Counted from the first letter of the stretch, positions 52,298 to 61,982 are shown. The stretch is DNA of 64,000 nt from Allobosea lathyri (GCF_900108245.1 NZ_FNUY01000014.1:36765-100764); one strand, 5' to 3'. Program-made: numbers and translations. Notes: generated by a model not told the origin, from the sequence alone.

Positions 52298-54388
52298 ATG
52301 GGATTTCCTGCATCGATCTGGCCGTTCGTGGCCGCGACCGTCTTCGCGCTGATGGCGAGCCTTGCCGCGCTTGGCCTGCTTCGGCAGCGCAACCGCATCA
52401 TCAGGCAGGCGACCGAACTGACGCAGGATCTTGAGAAGCTGAACGACCGGCTCTGGGCGCTGGCCGACAGCGAGGAGCGCTATCGCAGCCTGATCGAAGC
52501 GCAGGGCGATCTGATCGTGCGCCGCGACGGAGCCCGTATCGTCTATGCCAACGCCGCCTATGCCGCCTTGCTCGGCCTGAGCGAGGCGCAGGTCATCGGC
52601 AATGAAGCCGAGCCGCGACGCATCGCCCTGCGCCCGGCCCAGGCGCTCGACGATGGCGCACGTGTCTTCGATGAATGCGTTGCGACCCCCGATGGCGAGC
52701 GCTGGATCTCCTGGGTCGAGACCGCCGTGCCGGTCGCGCTCGGCAAGACCGTGCTGCAGCGCGTCGGCCGCGATATTTCGGCCCGTATCGCGGGCGAACA
52801 GGCGCTGGACGAGGCGCGCGCCCGTGCCGAAAGCGCCAATGACGCGAAATCGCGCTTCCTCGCCACCGTCAGCCATGAGTTCCGCACGCCGCTCAATGGC
52901 ATTCTCGGCATGGGCGACCTGCTCACCGATACCGGGCTCGATCCCGAGCAGACGACCTATGTGCGGGCGCTGCGAACGTCCGGGCAGGCCCTGCTTGGCC
53001 TCGTCGATGATATCCTCGATTTCGCCAAGGTCGAGGCAGGCAAGCTGGAACTCGTGAACGAGCGCTTCGATCTCGGACTGCTGATCGAGACCGTGTCGGA
53101 GTTGATGGCGCCGCGCGCGCAGGCCAAGGGGATCGAACTCGCCGCATATCTCGCGCCTGATCTGCCGAGCCATCTCATCGGCGATCAGGATCGGTTGCGC
53201 CAGATTCTGCTCAATCTTGTCGGCAACGCGGTCAAGTTCACTGAGCATGGCGGTGTCGGAATCCGTTTGACCCGTGCTGGAAGCGCAATCGAGATCGTGG
53301 TTTCGGATACGGGCCCAGGTATTCCCGAAGATCGCCTCAAGGCAATTTTCGAGGAATTCGAGCAGGCGGACAATTCCTCCGCACAGCGACATGGCGGCAC
53401 CGGGCTTGGCCTTGCGATCGTGCGCCGGCTCGTGACGCTGATGAATGGCGACATCGAGTTGGAGAGCAGGCAGGGCGAGGGCGCGACCTTCCGGGTCAAG
53501 CTGCCGCTCGCGGCCGCTGCCGACGCGGTCCAGCCGCCGCCGCCCGACTGGCAGGGCAAGCACGTGCTGGTTGTTTCGGCCACGCCCTTCGGAGCACGTT
53601 TTCTCGTCGAGACGATCGAGGCCACAGGCGCAGTCGTCACGCTCGCGGTGAGCGATGACGAAGCTCGTGCGCAACTGTCTAACGAGCCGGCTTTGACGGC
53701 CGTGCTGATAGACCAGTCCATCGGTCACGCCCCTGCCAAGGCCCTCGCATCGGCCGTTCGCGCTGCGGGGATCGAGAATTGCCTGAGCGTCCTTTCACCC
53801 TTCGAGCGTCATCAGTTCGGCTCGCCGCGCGAGGCGGGCTTTACCGGCTTTCTCGTCAAACCGGTGCGGGCGCGCTCGCTTTACGAGCGTCTCTCATCGA
53901 GCCCGCCGCAAGTTCAAGTGGGAAACATTCTGCAGATCGAGGCGACACCCGTGAAACCACCGGCCGCTCCGCGGCTGACGGTTCTGGTTGCCGAAGATAA
54001 CGATATCAATGCGTTGTTGGTGGTGCGAACATTGGAGCGCCTCGGTTGCGCCGCGACTCGGGCGCGTGACGGGCAGGAGGCCCTCTCCCATGTCGAGGCC
54101 GGCCTGAACGGTTCGGGCCCGCATTTCGACCTCGTCCTGCTCGACATCCGCATGCCCGGCATGGACGGGTTGGCTGCCGCGCGCGCCATTCGTGCGATGG
54201 AAAAGACGCGCCGCCAGTCCGCCCCGATGCCGCTGGTTGCGGTCAGCGCCAATGTCGCGGCGGGGGACCGTGCCGAAGCGCTCGCCGCGGGCATGAATGA
54301 TTGCCTGGCGAAACCTTTGGAGCGCGCCGCCCTGCAGCGCTGGCTCGATCGTGTCGAGCGGCGCGAGCCTTTGACGCTGTCGGCCTGA
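52298..54388 (+). CDS. Hybrid sensor histidine kinase with PAS and two receiver-like domains
   Basis: A 696-residue membrane-linked kinase. One membrane helix (about 7-28), a coiled linker, a PAS domain (about 58-165), a HisKA box with phospho-accepting His193 in SHEFRTPLNG, and an ATPase domain (N-box NLVGNAVKFTEHG, DTGPGIPEDR, HGGTGLGLAI). A first receiver-like domain (about 421-535) keeps Asp472 and Lys521 but lacks the acidic pair (VVSATP instead of VxEDN), so it is probably a pseudo-receiver. The second receiver (about 559-685) is complete: VAEDND, Asp616 in LLDIRMPGMDG, and LAKPL. No partner response regulator lies nearby. The signal is unknown. Confidence 0.9.
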   Translation: MGFPASIWPFVAATVFALMASLAALGLLRQRNRIIRQATELTQDLEKLNDRLWALADSEERYRSLIEAQGDLIVRRDGARIVYANAAYAALLGLSEAQVIGNEAEPRRIALRPAQALDDGARVFDECVATPDGERWISWVETAVPVALGKTVLQRVGRDISARIAGEQALDEARARAESANDAKSRFLATVSHEFRTPLNGILGMGDLLTDTGLDPEQTTYVRALRTSGQALLGLVDDILDFAKVEAGKLELVNERFDLGLLIETVSELMAPRAQAKGIELAAYLAPDLPSHLIGDQDRLRQILLNLVGNAVKFTEHGGVGIRLTRAGSAIEIVVSDTGPGIPEDRLKAIFEEFEQADNSSAQRHGGTGLGLAIVRRLVTLMNGDIELESRQGEGATFRVKLPLAAAADAVQPPPPDWQGKHVLVVSATPFGARFLVETIEATGAVVTLAVSDDEARAQLSNEPALTAVLIDQSIGHAPAKALASAVRAAGIENCLSVLSPFERHQFGSPREAGFTGFLVKPVRARSLYERLSSSPPQVQVGNILQIEATPVKPPAAPRLTVLVAEDNDINALLVVRTLERLGCAATRARDGQEALSHVEAGLNGSGPHFDLVLLDIRMPGMDGLAAARAIRAMEKTRRQSAPMPLVAVSANVAAGDRAEALAAGMNDCLAKPLERAALQRWLDRVERREPLTLSA

Positions 54389-54490
54389 CTTGACGTCACA
54401 GCTTCGACGCAGTTCTGTCGCGATCTCGTAAGATCATTGAGGCAAACGTCTTCTGATGCCGAAATTGACGGCGTAGGGACAAGACAGGCA

Positions 54491-55450
54491 ATGGCACTTG
54501 ACCCGGTCAACCGTGCGAGCGAGCCGGCTAGGCAGTTTCCAGCCGGCAACCCGCTGCTGTCGCGGTTCTCGCCGTTGATGCTCATAACCGGCGGAGCGAT
54601 GCGCCGTTTCGGCAATATTCCCGGCGAGGCGGCGCCACTGTCCGGCACGCTTGGCCGTGCGGGTTCGCTCGAGGTACGGCTGGCGCGGGGCCCCCGTGAA
54701 ATCTGGCGGGCGCAGCGCCTGCGCTATCGCGTGTTCTATCAGGAGATGTCGGCGAAGCCCGACGTCGTGTCGCGCATGTTCCGTCGCGATGCCGATCGTT
54801 TCGACGGCGCCTGTGACCATCTGCTCGTCATCGACCATGCCGCGCGTGGCCGCTTCGGCGGCATCAAGCCCAAGGTCGTCGGCACCTATCGCCTGATGCG
54901 CCAGAGCGCGGCGACGCGGCTTGGCGGCTTCTACACGCAGGGCGAGTTCGATCTCGGCCCGATGATCGCGCGGCACCCGGATCAGCGTTTCCTCGAACTC
55001 GGCCGATCCTGCGTGCTCAAGCCCTATCGTACGAAGAAGACGGTCGAACTGCTCTGGCACGGCATCTGGGCCTATCTCCGCCATCACCGGATCGACGCGA
55101 TGTTCGGCTGCGCCAGCTTCGACGGGACCGATCCCGACGCGCTCGCCCTGCCGCTGAGCTTCCTGCACCATCATGCCCGTTCCGAGGGGGATTGGAGCGC
55201 GGCGGCGCGCCCCGAGCGCTATGTCGGCATGGATCGCCTGCCGGCGGGGATGGTGGACGCGAAGTTGGCGCTGAAGCAGATGCCGCCGCTGATCAAGGGC
55301 TATCTCAGACTGGGCGCCCGGTTCGGCACGGGAGCGGTCATCGACCGCCAGTTCGGCACCACCGATGTGCTGGTGATCCTGCCTGTGGCGGCGATCGACC
55401 GCCGTTATGTCGAATATTACGGCGACGAGGGCCAGCGCTACGCGGCGTGA
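54491..55450 (+). CDS. olsB: Ornithine-acyl-ACP N-acyltransferase (OlsB-like)
   Basis: A 319-residue GNAT-fold acyltransferase that transfers 3-hydroxyacyl chains from ACP to ornithine, the first step of ornithine-lipid synthesis. Family segments: IWRAQRLRYRVFYQEMSA, DHLLVIDH, VGTYRLMRQSAATRLGGFYT, FLELGRSCVLKPYRTKKTVE, and GCASFDGTDPDALALPLSF. ATG 54491 is used; an in-frame start at 54437 has no better ribosome site. OlsA is not in the window, which is common since the genes are not always adjacent. It converges with an epimerase-like gene, 10 nt apart. Confidence 0.88.
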   Translation: MALDPVNRASEPARQFPAGNPLLSRFSPLMLITGGAMRRFGNIPGEAAPLSGTLGRAGSLEVRLARGPREIWRAQRLRYRVFYQEMSAKPDVVSRMFRRDADRFDGACDHLLVIDHAARGRFGGIKPKVVGTYRLMRQSAATRLGGFYTQGEFDLGPMIARHPDQRFLELGRSCVLKPYRTKKTVELLWHGIWAYLRHHRIDAMFGCASFDGTDPDALALPLSFLHHHARSEGDWSAAARPERYVGMDRLPAGMVDAKLALKQMPPLIKGYLRLGARFGTGAVIDRQFGTTDVLVILPVAAIDRRYVEYYGDEGQRYAA

Positions 55451-55460
55451 GCCGTGCCGG

Positions 55461-56327
55461 TCAGGTCTCGCTCTTGACCAGCACCCGCAGCGCCTCGCGA
55501 TAGGTCGGATAGCGGAAGGCATAGCCGAGCTCGCGCTTCACCAGCGCATTCGAGACGCGCTTGTTCTCGCCATAGAAGCTCGCCGCCATCGGCGAAAGCT
55601 GGGCCGGGTCGAACGGCACCTCGGGCGGCGGCGCGATACCGATGAGGTCGGCGGCGAAGCTGACGACATCCTGCGGCGGAGCCGGTTCGTCATCGGTGAC
55701 ATTATAAACCGCTCCGGCGCGCGGCCGGGCGATCGAGGCCATCAGGACTCCCGCGATGTCGTCGACATGGATTCGGTTGAAGACCTGTCCCGGCTTGATC
55801 AGGCGCGTGGCCTTGCCCTCGCGCAACTTGACGATCGTATTGCGGCCGGGCCCATAGATGCCCGAGAGCCGGAAAATCTGGACGGGCTTGCCGGAGCTTT
55901 CGCCCAGCGTAAGCCAGGCATTCTCGATCGCGATCCTCACCTTGGCGCGCGCACTGGCAGAACTGGGTTTTACGCTTTCATCGATCCAGGCCCCGCCATG
56001 GTCGCCATAAACCCCGATGGTCGAGAGATAGCCGATCCAGCGCAGGTTCGGCGCGGCCGCCAATTCCCCGCTGAGGCGCTCAAGCACGGGGTCGCCGTTC
56101 TCCCCCGGCTGGACGGAAACCAGGACGGCATCGGCTTCCGCCACAGCGGCAGCCAGCGCCGATGAGACGGCAAAGCCGTTGAAGACCAGCGTGCGGATGC
56201 CGTCGCGGCTCAGCCGGCCGGCCTTTTCGGCCGAGCGGACGGTGCCGGTCACCTCCCAGCCGCGTGCGAGGGCTGCGCGGGCGAAAAAGCCGGCGGAATA
56301 GCCGAGGCCGAGGACAAGCAGTTTCAT
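55461..56327 (-). CDS. NAD(P)-binding SDR/epimerase-like protein (YeeZ-like)
   Basis: A 288-residue Rossmann protein of the extended SDR type. The nucleotide motif is LLVLGLGYSAGFFARAALAR; YLSTIGVYGDHGGAWIDES marks the Ser/Tyr active-site region; FRLSGIYGPGRN and RIHVDDIAGVLMASIARP follow epimerase patterns. The usual catalytic YxxxK is not intact here (SASARAKVR), so activity may be altered. Its start overlaps the queG stop (ATGA), an association that recurs with QueG in related genomes as far as I recall. Substrate unknown. Confidence 0.8.
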   Translation of the reverse strand: MKLLVLGLGYSAGFFARAALARGWEVTGTVRSAEKAGRLSRDGIRTLVFNGFAVSSALAAAVAEADAVLVSVQPGENGDPVLERLSGELAAAPNLRWIGYLSTIGVYGDHGGAWIDESVKPSSASARAKVRIAIENAWLTLGESSGKPVQIFRLSGIYGPGRNTIVKLREGKATRLIKPGQVFNRIHVDDIAGVLMASIARPRAGAVYNVTDDEPAPPQDVVSFAADLIGIAPPPEVPFDPAQLSPMAASFYGENKRVSNALVKRELGYAFRYPTYREALRVLVKSET

Positions 56328-57463
56328 GCGGCACGGTCCGTTTCAGGCGGGAGAGTCAGCCATTCACGGCGGACAGCGGGATCGGTTTCTGCTGCCAGCG
56401 CAGAGTGAACCACATGGCGCGCCGCGCAGGGATCGAGCCGGATCAGCGCCCATGCAGCCATGGCACGTATCAGGGGCGAGGCGTCGCTGACCAGCCCGGC
56501 AGCGCTCGCCGCGAGATCGGGGCGGCCGCTATTGCCGATCGCGATCAGCACATTGCGGATGAAGCGGTCGCGCCCCGTGCGCTTGACCGGCGTACCCGCG
56601 AAAAGCGCCCGGAAGGCAGCGTCGTCGAGCCGGGCGAGATCGGCCAGCGGCAGGGCCTCAAGTTCGCCCTTGAGCGCCAACCGGGTTTCCTGAGCGGCTT
56701 CGGCGAACTTGTTCCAGGGGCAGACGGCCAGGCAATCGTCACAGCCGAAGACGCGATTGCCGATGCCCGGTCGGAGTTCCACGTCGATATGGCTGCGGTG
56801 CTCGATCGTCAGATAGGCGATGCAGCGGCGCGCATCGAGCTGGTAGGGCTGCGGGAAGGCGTTGGTCGGGCAGATATCGAGGCAGCGCGTGCAGGAGCCG
56901 CAATGGTCGCTCTCGGGCACATCGGCGGGCAGGGTGGCAGTCGTATAGATCGCGCCGAGCAGCAGCCAGGAGCCGTGCTCGCGCGAGACCAGCACGGTGT
57001 GCTTGCCCTGCCAGCCAAGCCCCGCCGCTTGCGCCAATGGTTTTTCCATCACGGGCGCGGTATCGACGAAAACCTTGACGTCCGCTCCGCCGCGCGCTGC
57101 CAGCAGACCGGCGACGCTCTTGAGCTTGCCCTTGATGACATCGTGATAATCGCGGCGGCGGGCATAGAGCGAAATCGCTGCCTTCTCCCTCTCGGCGAGC
57201 ATGGCGAGGGGATCACCCTCGCCGGCATAGTTCATGCCGAGCATCACGACCGAGCGCACCTCGCTCCAGAGCTTGCGCGGGTCGGCGCGCTGGTCGCGGC
57301 GCTCCTCCAGCCAGTCCATGTCGCCATGATGGCCTTCAGCGAGCCAGGCCTCGAGCTGATCGGCCGCCTGCGGGATCGCATCGCTCCCCGCCACGCGAAT
57401 GACGGCGAAACCTTCCGCAAGCGCGCGTTCGACGACCGCACGCTTCAGGCGCTCGCCGGACAT
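56324..57463 (-). CDS. queG: Epoxyqueuosine reductase QueG
   Basis: A 379-residue iron-sulfur, cobalamin-dependent enzyme that makes queuosine in tRNA from epoxyqueuosine. Two ferredoxin-like cluster motifs are visible: CGSCTRCLDICPTNAF and CDDCLAVCPWNKFA. Other family segments are GHHGDMDWLEERRDQRADPR, YARRRDYHDVIKGKLK and VFVDTAPVMEKPLAQAAGLG. A HEAT-like C-terminus (IRNVLIAIGNSGRPDLAA) completes it. Start 57463 is preceded by AGGAA on the minus strand; the longer frame to 57649 is not supported. It lies 83 nt after a GST gene. Confidence 0.95.
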   Translation of the reverse strand: MSGERLKRAVVERALAEGFAVIRVAGSDAIPQAADQLEAWLAEGHHGDMDWLEERRDQRADPRKLWSEVRSVVMLGMNYAGEGDPLAMLAEREKAAISLYARRRDYHDVIKGKLKSVAGLLAARGGADVKVFVDTAPVMEKPLAQAAGLGWQGKHTVLVSREHGSWLLLGAIYTTATLPADVPESDHCGSCTRCLDICPTNAFPQPYQLDARRCIAYLTIEHRSHIDVELRPGIGNRVFGCDDCLAVCPWNKFAEAAQETRLALKGELEALPLADLARLDDAAFRALFAGTPVKRTGRDRFIRNVLIAIGNSGRPDLAASAAGLVSDASPLIRAMAAWALIRLDPCAARHVVHSALAAETDPAVRREWLTLPPETDRAA

Positions 57464-57546
57464 CAAATTCCTGGCGATGGAGCCCTCATCTCCGGATGGA
57501 CCGGCCTTCGGCTCCCCGGGGCGAGAGATGGTCGGGCGCGCGCTGT

Positions 57547-58239
57547 TCAAAAATCCAGATTGTCGTAATGCGCGCTCGGAGCCATTCCCGGCACCCGGTC
57601 GCTCAGCAGTGGCCTGAAGCTCGGCCGGGATTTGATCCTCGCATACCATGCGCGGGCCGCCTCATCCTCTTCCCAGGGCACATCGCCGAGATAGTCGACG
57701 CAGGACAGATGCGCCGCCGCGGCGAGATCGGCATAGCTCAGCTTTTCCCCCGCCAGCCAGTTCCGTTTGGCCGTGAGCCAGGCGATATAGCGCAGATGAT
57801 AGCGCACATTGGCGCGCGCGGCACGGATTGCACTCATTTCCGGCGGGCCGCCGCCTTCGTCGCGGCCCATGAAGCGCTTCATCACCTTTTCCACCACGAG
57901 CGGCTGGGTGATCTCGTCATTGAATTTGAGGTTGAACCAGTCGAGCAGGCGGCGCACCTCGACGCGTTCCTTGGGGCCTTCCGGCAGCAGCCGACGCTCG
58001 GCCAGCGCAAGGCCGCGCGTTTCGTCGAGATATTCCGCGATCGGCCCCGAGCCGGGGACGGCGAACCCGTTCTCCTCGGAGAAGACCGGCGTGGTGCCCG
58101 CCGTGTTGATTTCCAGGAACTCGCGCCGGCGCTCCCAGACACGTTCCTCGATCAATTCGGCCTCCATGCCGAACTCGCCGAGGACGAGGCGGATGAAGCG
58201 CGAATGCGGACATAGCGGATAGTGATGAAGGGTCGCCAT
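57547..58239 (-). CDS. Glutathione S-transferase family protein
   Basis: A 230-residue cytoplasmic GST. The N-terminal thioredoxin-like domain has HHYPLCPHSRFIRLVLGEFG, the cis-Pro segment INTAGTTPVF and the gamma-glutamyl-binding PGSGPIAEYLDE; the C-terminal helical domain has WLAGEKLSYADLAAAAHLSC with the N-capping box. The usual catalytic Tyr/Ser is not certain; Cys10 in PLCPHS could serve. Such GSTs often head the GST-SDR-QueG cluster seen here. Confidence 0.88.
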   Translation of the reverse strand: MATLHHYPLCPHSRFIRLVLGEFGMEAELIEERVWERRREFLEINTAGTTPVFSEENGFAVPGSGPIAEYLDETRGLALAERRLLPEGPKERVEVRRLLDWFNLKFNDEITQPLVVEKVMKRFMGRDEGGGPPEMSAIRAARANVRYHLRYIAWLTAKRNWLAGEKLSYADLAAAAHLSCVDYLGDVPWEEDEAARAWYARIKSRPSFRPLLSDRVPGMAPSAHYDNLDF

Positions 58240-58485
58240 GGCACTCTTGAAACAGGAAGGTGCGGCTGAAGCAGGGCCGCAACGGGATGCGCATCCCGAC
58301 ATGCGCTGGGCGCCTGCTATAGTCCTGTGAGGAAACCGTCACAACCCGCAGGCCTTCTGAAAGGGTGATTCCCGAGCGTTGCGTTGGTGAAGTGGTAACC
58401 AATTTGCAAAGAGCTGGGCTTATGCAAGCGCGCGGCTTAATGCGTGCCGCGCCCGAGATCCCTTGCGGCCAAGGAAATGCCGGAC
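58240..58485. other. Divergent region between GST and uppP genes
   Basis: 246 nt between divergent starts. It should carry both promoters; AAGGAA at 58469-58474 precedes uppP. No operator or RNA structure stands out. Confidence 0.4.
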
Positions 58486-59283
58486 ATGCAAAATCTGATC
58501 GAAGCCGTCATCCTTGGCATCGTCGAGGGGTTGACCGAATTCCTGCCGGTCTCGTCGACCGGACATCTGCTGTTGCTCGGCCATTTCCTCGGCTTCGAGT
58601 CCAATGGCAAATCCTTCGAGGTGCTGGTGCAGCTGGGCGCGATCCTGGCGATCACGCTGGTCTATTTCCGCCGCCTGCTCGACATCGCCCTGCGGCTGCG
58701 CACCGATCCCGCGGCGCGGCGTTTCGTCATCGGGGTGCTCGTCGCCTTCCTGCCGGCGGCGCTGATCGGCGCTGTGCTGCACGGGTTCATCAAGGGCGTA
58801 CTGTTCAACCCCTTCCTGGTCTGTTGCACGTTGATCGCCGGTGGACTGGTGCTGCTCGTCGTCGACGAGCTGGAACTGGAAGAAAAATACACCGACGCCA
58901 CGGCCTTCTCGCTGCCGATGTATCTGAAAATCGGTTTGATCCAGTGTCTGGCGATGATTCCCGGCGTATCGCGCTCGGGCTCCACCATCGTCGGCGCCAT
59001 GCTGCTGGGCGCGAGCAAGCGCGCGGCGGCCGAGTTCTCCTTCTTCCTGGCCATGCCGACCATGGCAGGCGCCTTCGCCTATGATCTGCTGAAGAGCTAC
59101 AAGACGCTGACCGTCGATGACACGACGCTGATCGTGGTCGGCTTCATCGCAGCCTTCTTCTCGGCGCTGCTCGTGGTCAGGACGTTCCTCGACTATGTCT
59201 CCAAGCGCGGCTTCGCGCTCTTCGCCTGGTGGCGGATCACCGTTGGCCTGGTCGGTCTCGCCGGTCTCTGGATATTCGGCTGA
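58486..59283 (+). CDS. uppP: Undecaprenyl-diphosphatase UppP (BacA)
   Basis: A 265-residue inner-membrane phosphatase that recycles undecaprenyl pyrophosphate for cell-wall and polysaccharide synthesis and gives bacitracin resistance. The first conserved motif is EGLTEFLPVSSTGHLLL with the catalytic Glu and Ser/Thr; the second is IPGVSRSGSTIVGAMLLG with the catalytic Arg/Ser. About eight membrane helices. ATG 58486 gives the usual MQNLIEA start and sits 11 nt after AAGGA; ATG 58477 is too close to it. Confidence 0.95.
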   Translation: MQNLIEAVILGIVEGLTEFLPVSSTGHLLLLGHFLGFESNGKSFEVLVQLGAILAITLVYFRRLLDIALRLRTDPAARRFVIGVLVAFLPAALIGAVLHGFIKGVLFNPFLVCCTLIAGGLVLLVVDELELEEKYTDATAFSLPMYLKIGLIQCLAMIPGVSRSGSTIVGAMLLGASKRAAAEFSFFLAMPTMAGAFAYDLLKSYKTLTVDDTTLIVVGFIAAFFSALLVVRTFLDYVSKRGFALFAWWRITVGLVGLAGLWIFG

Positions 59284-59293
59284 AGGTGGCGGC

Positions 59294-61024
59294 TCAGGGC
59301 GCCCGCAGCGGGTCGACCAACGGGTCCGACAGGGTGCCCGCGGCGGCTGCCTGAACCGAGGGTAGCGAGCCGGTCTGCCGTTCGATCATGCGGTGCACGA
59401 CGGGCGGGTTGGGGCCGCTGTGCAAGGCGCGCACGCGCTCGCCGATTTCCGCATCGGCCTGCGTCACCCGCTGGTTCTGGCGGACATATTCGACCCAGGT
59501 CGGGCTGTCATAGCGTTCCATCCAGAGCATCGGGTCGGTCAGGTCGCGCAGCAGGGTCCAGTGACGGGCTCCGTCGCGGCGCCGAATGCGGCGGCGCTCG
59601 GCCATGGCGTTGAGGAAGGCGACGACGTCCTCCTCGCGAATGATATACTCGATGGTGACGATCACCGGCCCGCTGCGCGGTTCGATGTCGACCGCGACCT
59701 TGGGTTCGCGCCAGCTGCTCAGCGGATCGAGATTGAGCTCCTCCAGCGGCGGCAGCTTGTAACGCAGGCCGATCGCGGCGCCGACGAGCAGCGCGATGGC
59801 CGAGATCAGCAGTGCCTTTTCCGGCCCCAGATGCAGCGTCGCCTGGCCCCAGGCCCAGCTGCCCGTCGCCATGCCCCCAAAAGCCGCCATCTGATAGAGC
59901 GCCAGCGCCCTGCCCACGACCCAGCGTGGCGCGGAAAGCTGCACGGTGGCATTGAACGTGGAGAGCGTCAGCACCCAGCTTGCGCCCGCGACGCACAGGG
60001 CCGGCATCGTCAGCCACATCGACGTGCTCAGGGCGATGATTGCGGCAGCGGCGGCATAACCGGCGAAGGTCAGGCGCACCAATGCCTCGGTGCTGAGCAT
60101 CCGGCGCAGGCGCGCGCTCATGAAAGCGCCCGCGACCGCGCCGGCACCGAAGGCCCCGAGCAGCACACCGAAGGTGAGGGGGCCGCCATGCACAAGGTCG
60201 CGCGCGATGAGCGGCAGCAGGGCCAGCACCACGATGCCGCCAAAGCCGAAGGCGAAGCTGCGCAGGATCACGCTGCGGATATTCGGCGACATCGCGATGT
60301 AGCGTACGCCGGCGCTCATCGCGATCCAGAGCGTCTCGCGCGGCAGCAGCCGCTCGACGCGCGGCGGCTGCCAGCGCGCCAGCACTACGATCAGGGCGAT
60401 ATAGCTGAAGGCGTTGATTGTGAAGGCTGCGACCGCGCCCGCAGCCGCGACGATGGCGCCGCCGATGGCCGGGCCGACGCTGCGGGCGATGTTGAAGGCG
60501 ACGCTGTTCAGCGTGACGGCGGCCGGCACGTCGCGACGCGGCACCATGTCGCCGACCGAAGATTGCCAGGCTGGGTTGTTCAGGGCCGTGCCGCAGCCGA
60601 TCAGAAAGGTGAAGGTCAGCAGCAGCCAGGGCGTGATCAGGCCAAACCAGGCCGACAGGGCCAGCATGACCGAAACCGTCAGCATGAAGCCCTGCGCGGT
60701 CAGCATGATCGAGCGGCGGTCGTAATTGTCGGAGATGGCACCCGCTGCGAGCGAGAACAGCATGACCGGCAGCGTCGTCGAGGCCTGAACGAGAGCGACC
60801 ATGTCCGGCGACGCCGCAATCGAGGTCATCATCCAGGAGGCGCCGACGGCCTGGACCAGGCCGCCGAAATTCGAGGCCAGGCTGGCGAACCAGACCGCCC
60901 TGAACACAGGCTGGCGCAAGGGCACGAAGGGCGAAACGCGTTCCGGCACCGGCCCGAGCCCATCCGCGACAAGATCGGCGGCGGCGACGTCGGCTATCGG
61001 CTGGGCGTTCGGATCGTCAGGCAT
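59294..61024 (-). CDS. MFS exporter of the enterobactin-exporter (MFS_3) type
   Basis: A 576-residue protein. Residues 30-430 form 12 membrane helices of the MFS_3 family (FRAVWFASLASNFGGLVQAV, AAGAISDNYDRRSIMLTAQG, NNPAWQSSVGDMVPRRDVPA). The C-terminal 150 residues form a soluble domain (VIVTIEYIIREEDVVAFLNA, HWTLLRDLTDPMLWMERYDS) of the ferredoxin-like kind often attached to this group. Probable multidrug or siderophore exporter; it is far from the iron loci, so siderophore export is not implied. It converges with uppP, only 10 nt apart. Confidence 0.87.
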   Translation of the reverse strand: MPDDPNAQPIADVAAADLVADGLGPVPERVSPFVPLRQPVFRAVWFASLASNFGGLVQAVGASWMMTSIAASPDMVALVQASTTLPVMLFSLAAGAISDNYDRRSIMLTAQGFMLTVSVMLALSAWFGLITPWLLLTFTFLIGCGTALNNPAWQSSVGDMVPRRDVPAAVTLNSVAFNIARSVGPAIGGAIVAAAGAVAAFTINAFSYIALIVVLARWQPPRVERLLPRETLWIAMSAGVRYIAMSPNIRSVILRSFAFGFGGIVVLALLPLIARDLVHGGPLTFGVLLGAFGAGAVAGAFMSARLRRMLSTEALVRLTFAGYAAAAAIIALSTSMWLTMPALCVAGASWVLTLSTFNATVQLSAPRWVVGRALALYQMAAFGGMATGSWAWGQATLHLGPEKALLISAIALLVGAAIGLRYKLPPLEELNLDPLSSWREPKVAVDIEPRSGPVIVTIEYIIREEDVVAFLNAMAERRRIRRRDGARHWTLLRDLTDPMLWMERYDSPTWVEYVRQNQRVTQADAEIGERVRALHSGPNPPVVHRMIERQTGSLPSVQAAAAGTLSDPLVDPLRAP

Positions 61025-61094
61025 GCCATAGGGTTAGAGGCTTGCGCACGCACTGCCAACCGCGATTGAGCCGCAAACGTGATCCTGATGTTCG

Positions 61095-61982
61095 TCAGGA
61101 GCCGGCCCGGACTGGCACGGGCTGGCCGTCCTGCCGCGACCGCCTTGGCTTGGGCGCGCGGAAGGCATGGCCGAGCGCGACGACCAAACCGGCAAAAGCG
61201 ACCCAATGGCCCGGCCGCAATGAGGCGATGTCCTGATAAACCACGATATCGGCATTGGCCTGGAACACGAGCCAGGGCGAAACGCCGGTGGCGAAGGCAT
61301 ACCAGCCCGTCTCACACAGCGCGGTGACGAGACCGGTCAGAAGGGCCGCCCCGACAAGCACCGGAGTAGTCACCGCGATCTTGAAGCGGTTCAGCCCGCG
61401 ATACAGCATCAGCAGCGCGAACAATCCCGTCATCAGCACAGGCTGTGTGACGTCGATCTTGGACTGCAGAGCGAAATGCAGCAGCCCCAACCCCGTGATG
61501 ACGTAGATAAGATTATGCAGGCGCTGCCAGCGCTTGGCGCCCATCCTCCGGATCATCCCATCGGTCGAGGTGACACCAAGTGCGATCAGGCCGATCAGCG
61601 CGGTGATGCCGACGAGCAGATAGAAGCGCTTGATGATCTCGGAAACGATCAGGCCCCAGTCGAAGGCGAGGTCGATGCAATAGAGCGAAAAATGGCCGAT
61701 CGCATAGGCGAGTACCGAAAGCCCGAGCATGCGGCGGATGCCGATCAGCTTGCCCCAGTCCAGAATGCGCCGGAGCGGCGAGACGGCCAGCGTGACGAGC
61801 AGCAGCCGCACCGCCCAGGTGCCGGTGTCGTGCACGGCCTGTGTCCAGGGCTTTGAGCCGAGCTGGCCGTTCCAGGCTTCATAGGCGAGGATCAGGGCAG
61901 GGATGAGCACGAGCGCGAAGGTCGCTCCACGCAGGAGAGAAAAGCGTCCCTGCCGGTCAAGCCATGGCAACCATGCCGTCAC
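61095..61982 (-). CDS. msrQ: MsrQ haem-binding membrane subunit
   Basis: A 295-residue membrane protein of the ferric-reductase-like family. Six helices carry the haem-ligating His residues, e.g. AIGHFSLYCIDLAF and WQRLHNLIYVITGLGLLHFA. MsrQ passes electrons from the quinone pool to periplasmic MsrP, which repairs oxidised methionine. The GTG at 61982 is chosen because AAGGAG lies 7 nt upstream; the longer frame to 62057 lacks one. The usual partner gene msrP is not adjacent in this window, so it must be elsewhere or lost. Confidence 0.88.
   Translation of the reverse strand: MTAWLPWLDRQGRFSLLRGATFALVLIPALILAYEAWNGQLGSKPWTQAVHDTGTWAVRLLLVTLAVSPLRRILDWGKLIGIRRMLGLSVLAYAIGHFSLYCIDLAFDWGLIVSEIIKRFYLLVGITALIGLIALGVTSTDGMIRRMGAKRWQRLHNLIYVITGLGLLHFALQSKIDVTQPVLMTGLFALLMLYRGLNRFKIAVTTPVLVGAALLTGLVTALCETGWYAFATGVSPWLVFQANADIVVYQDIASLRPGHWVAFAGLVVALGHAFRAPKPRRSRQDGQPVPVRAGS

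Noticed and set aside
50587..53728. Two long minus-strand frames opposite comM and the histidine kinase
   Set aside because: Antisense shadows of genes with intact catalytic motifs.
59393..61069. 558-codon plus-strand frame opposite the MFS exporter
   Set aside because: Composition typical of antisense of membrane helices; no motifs.
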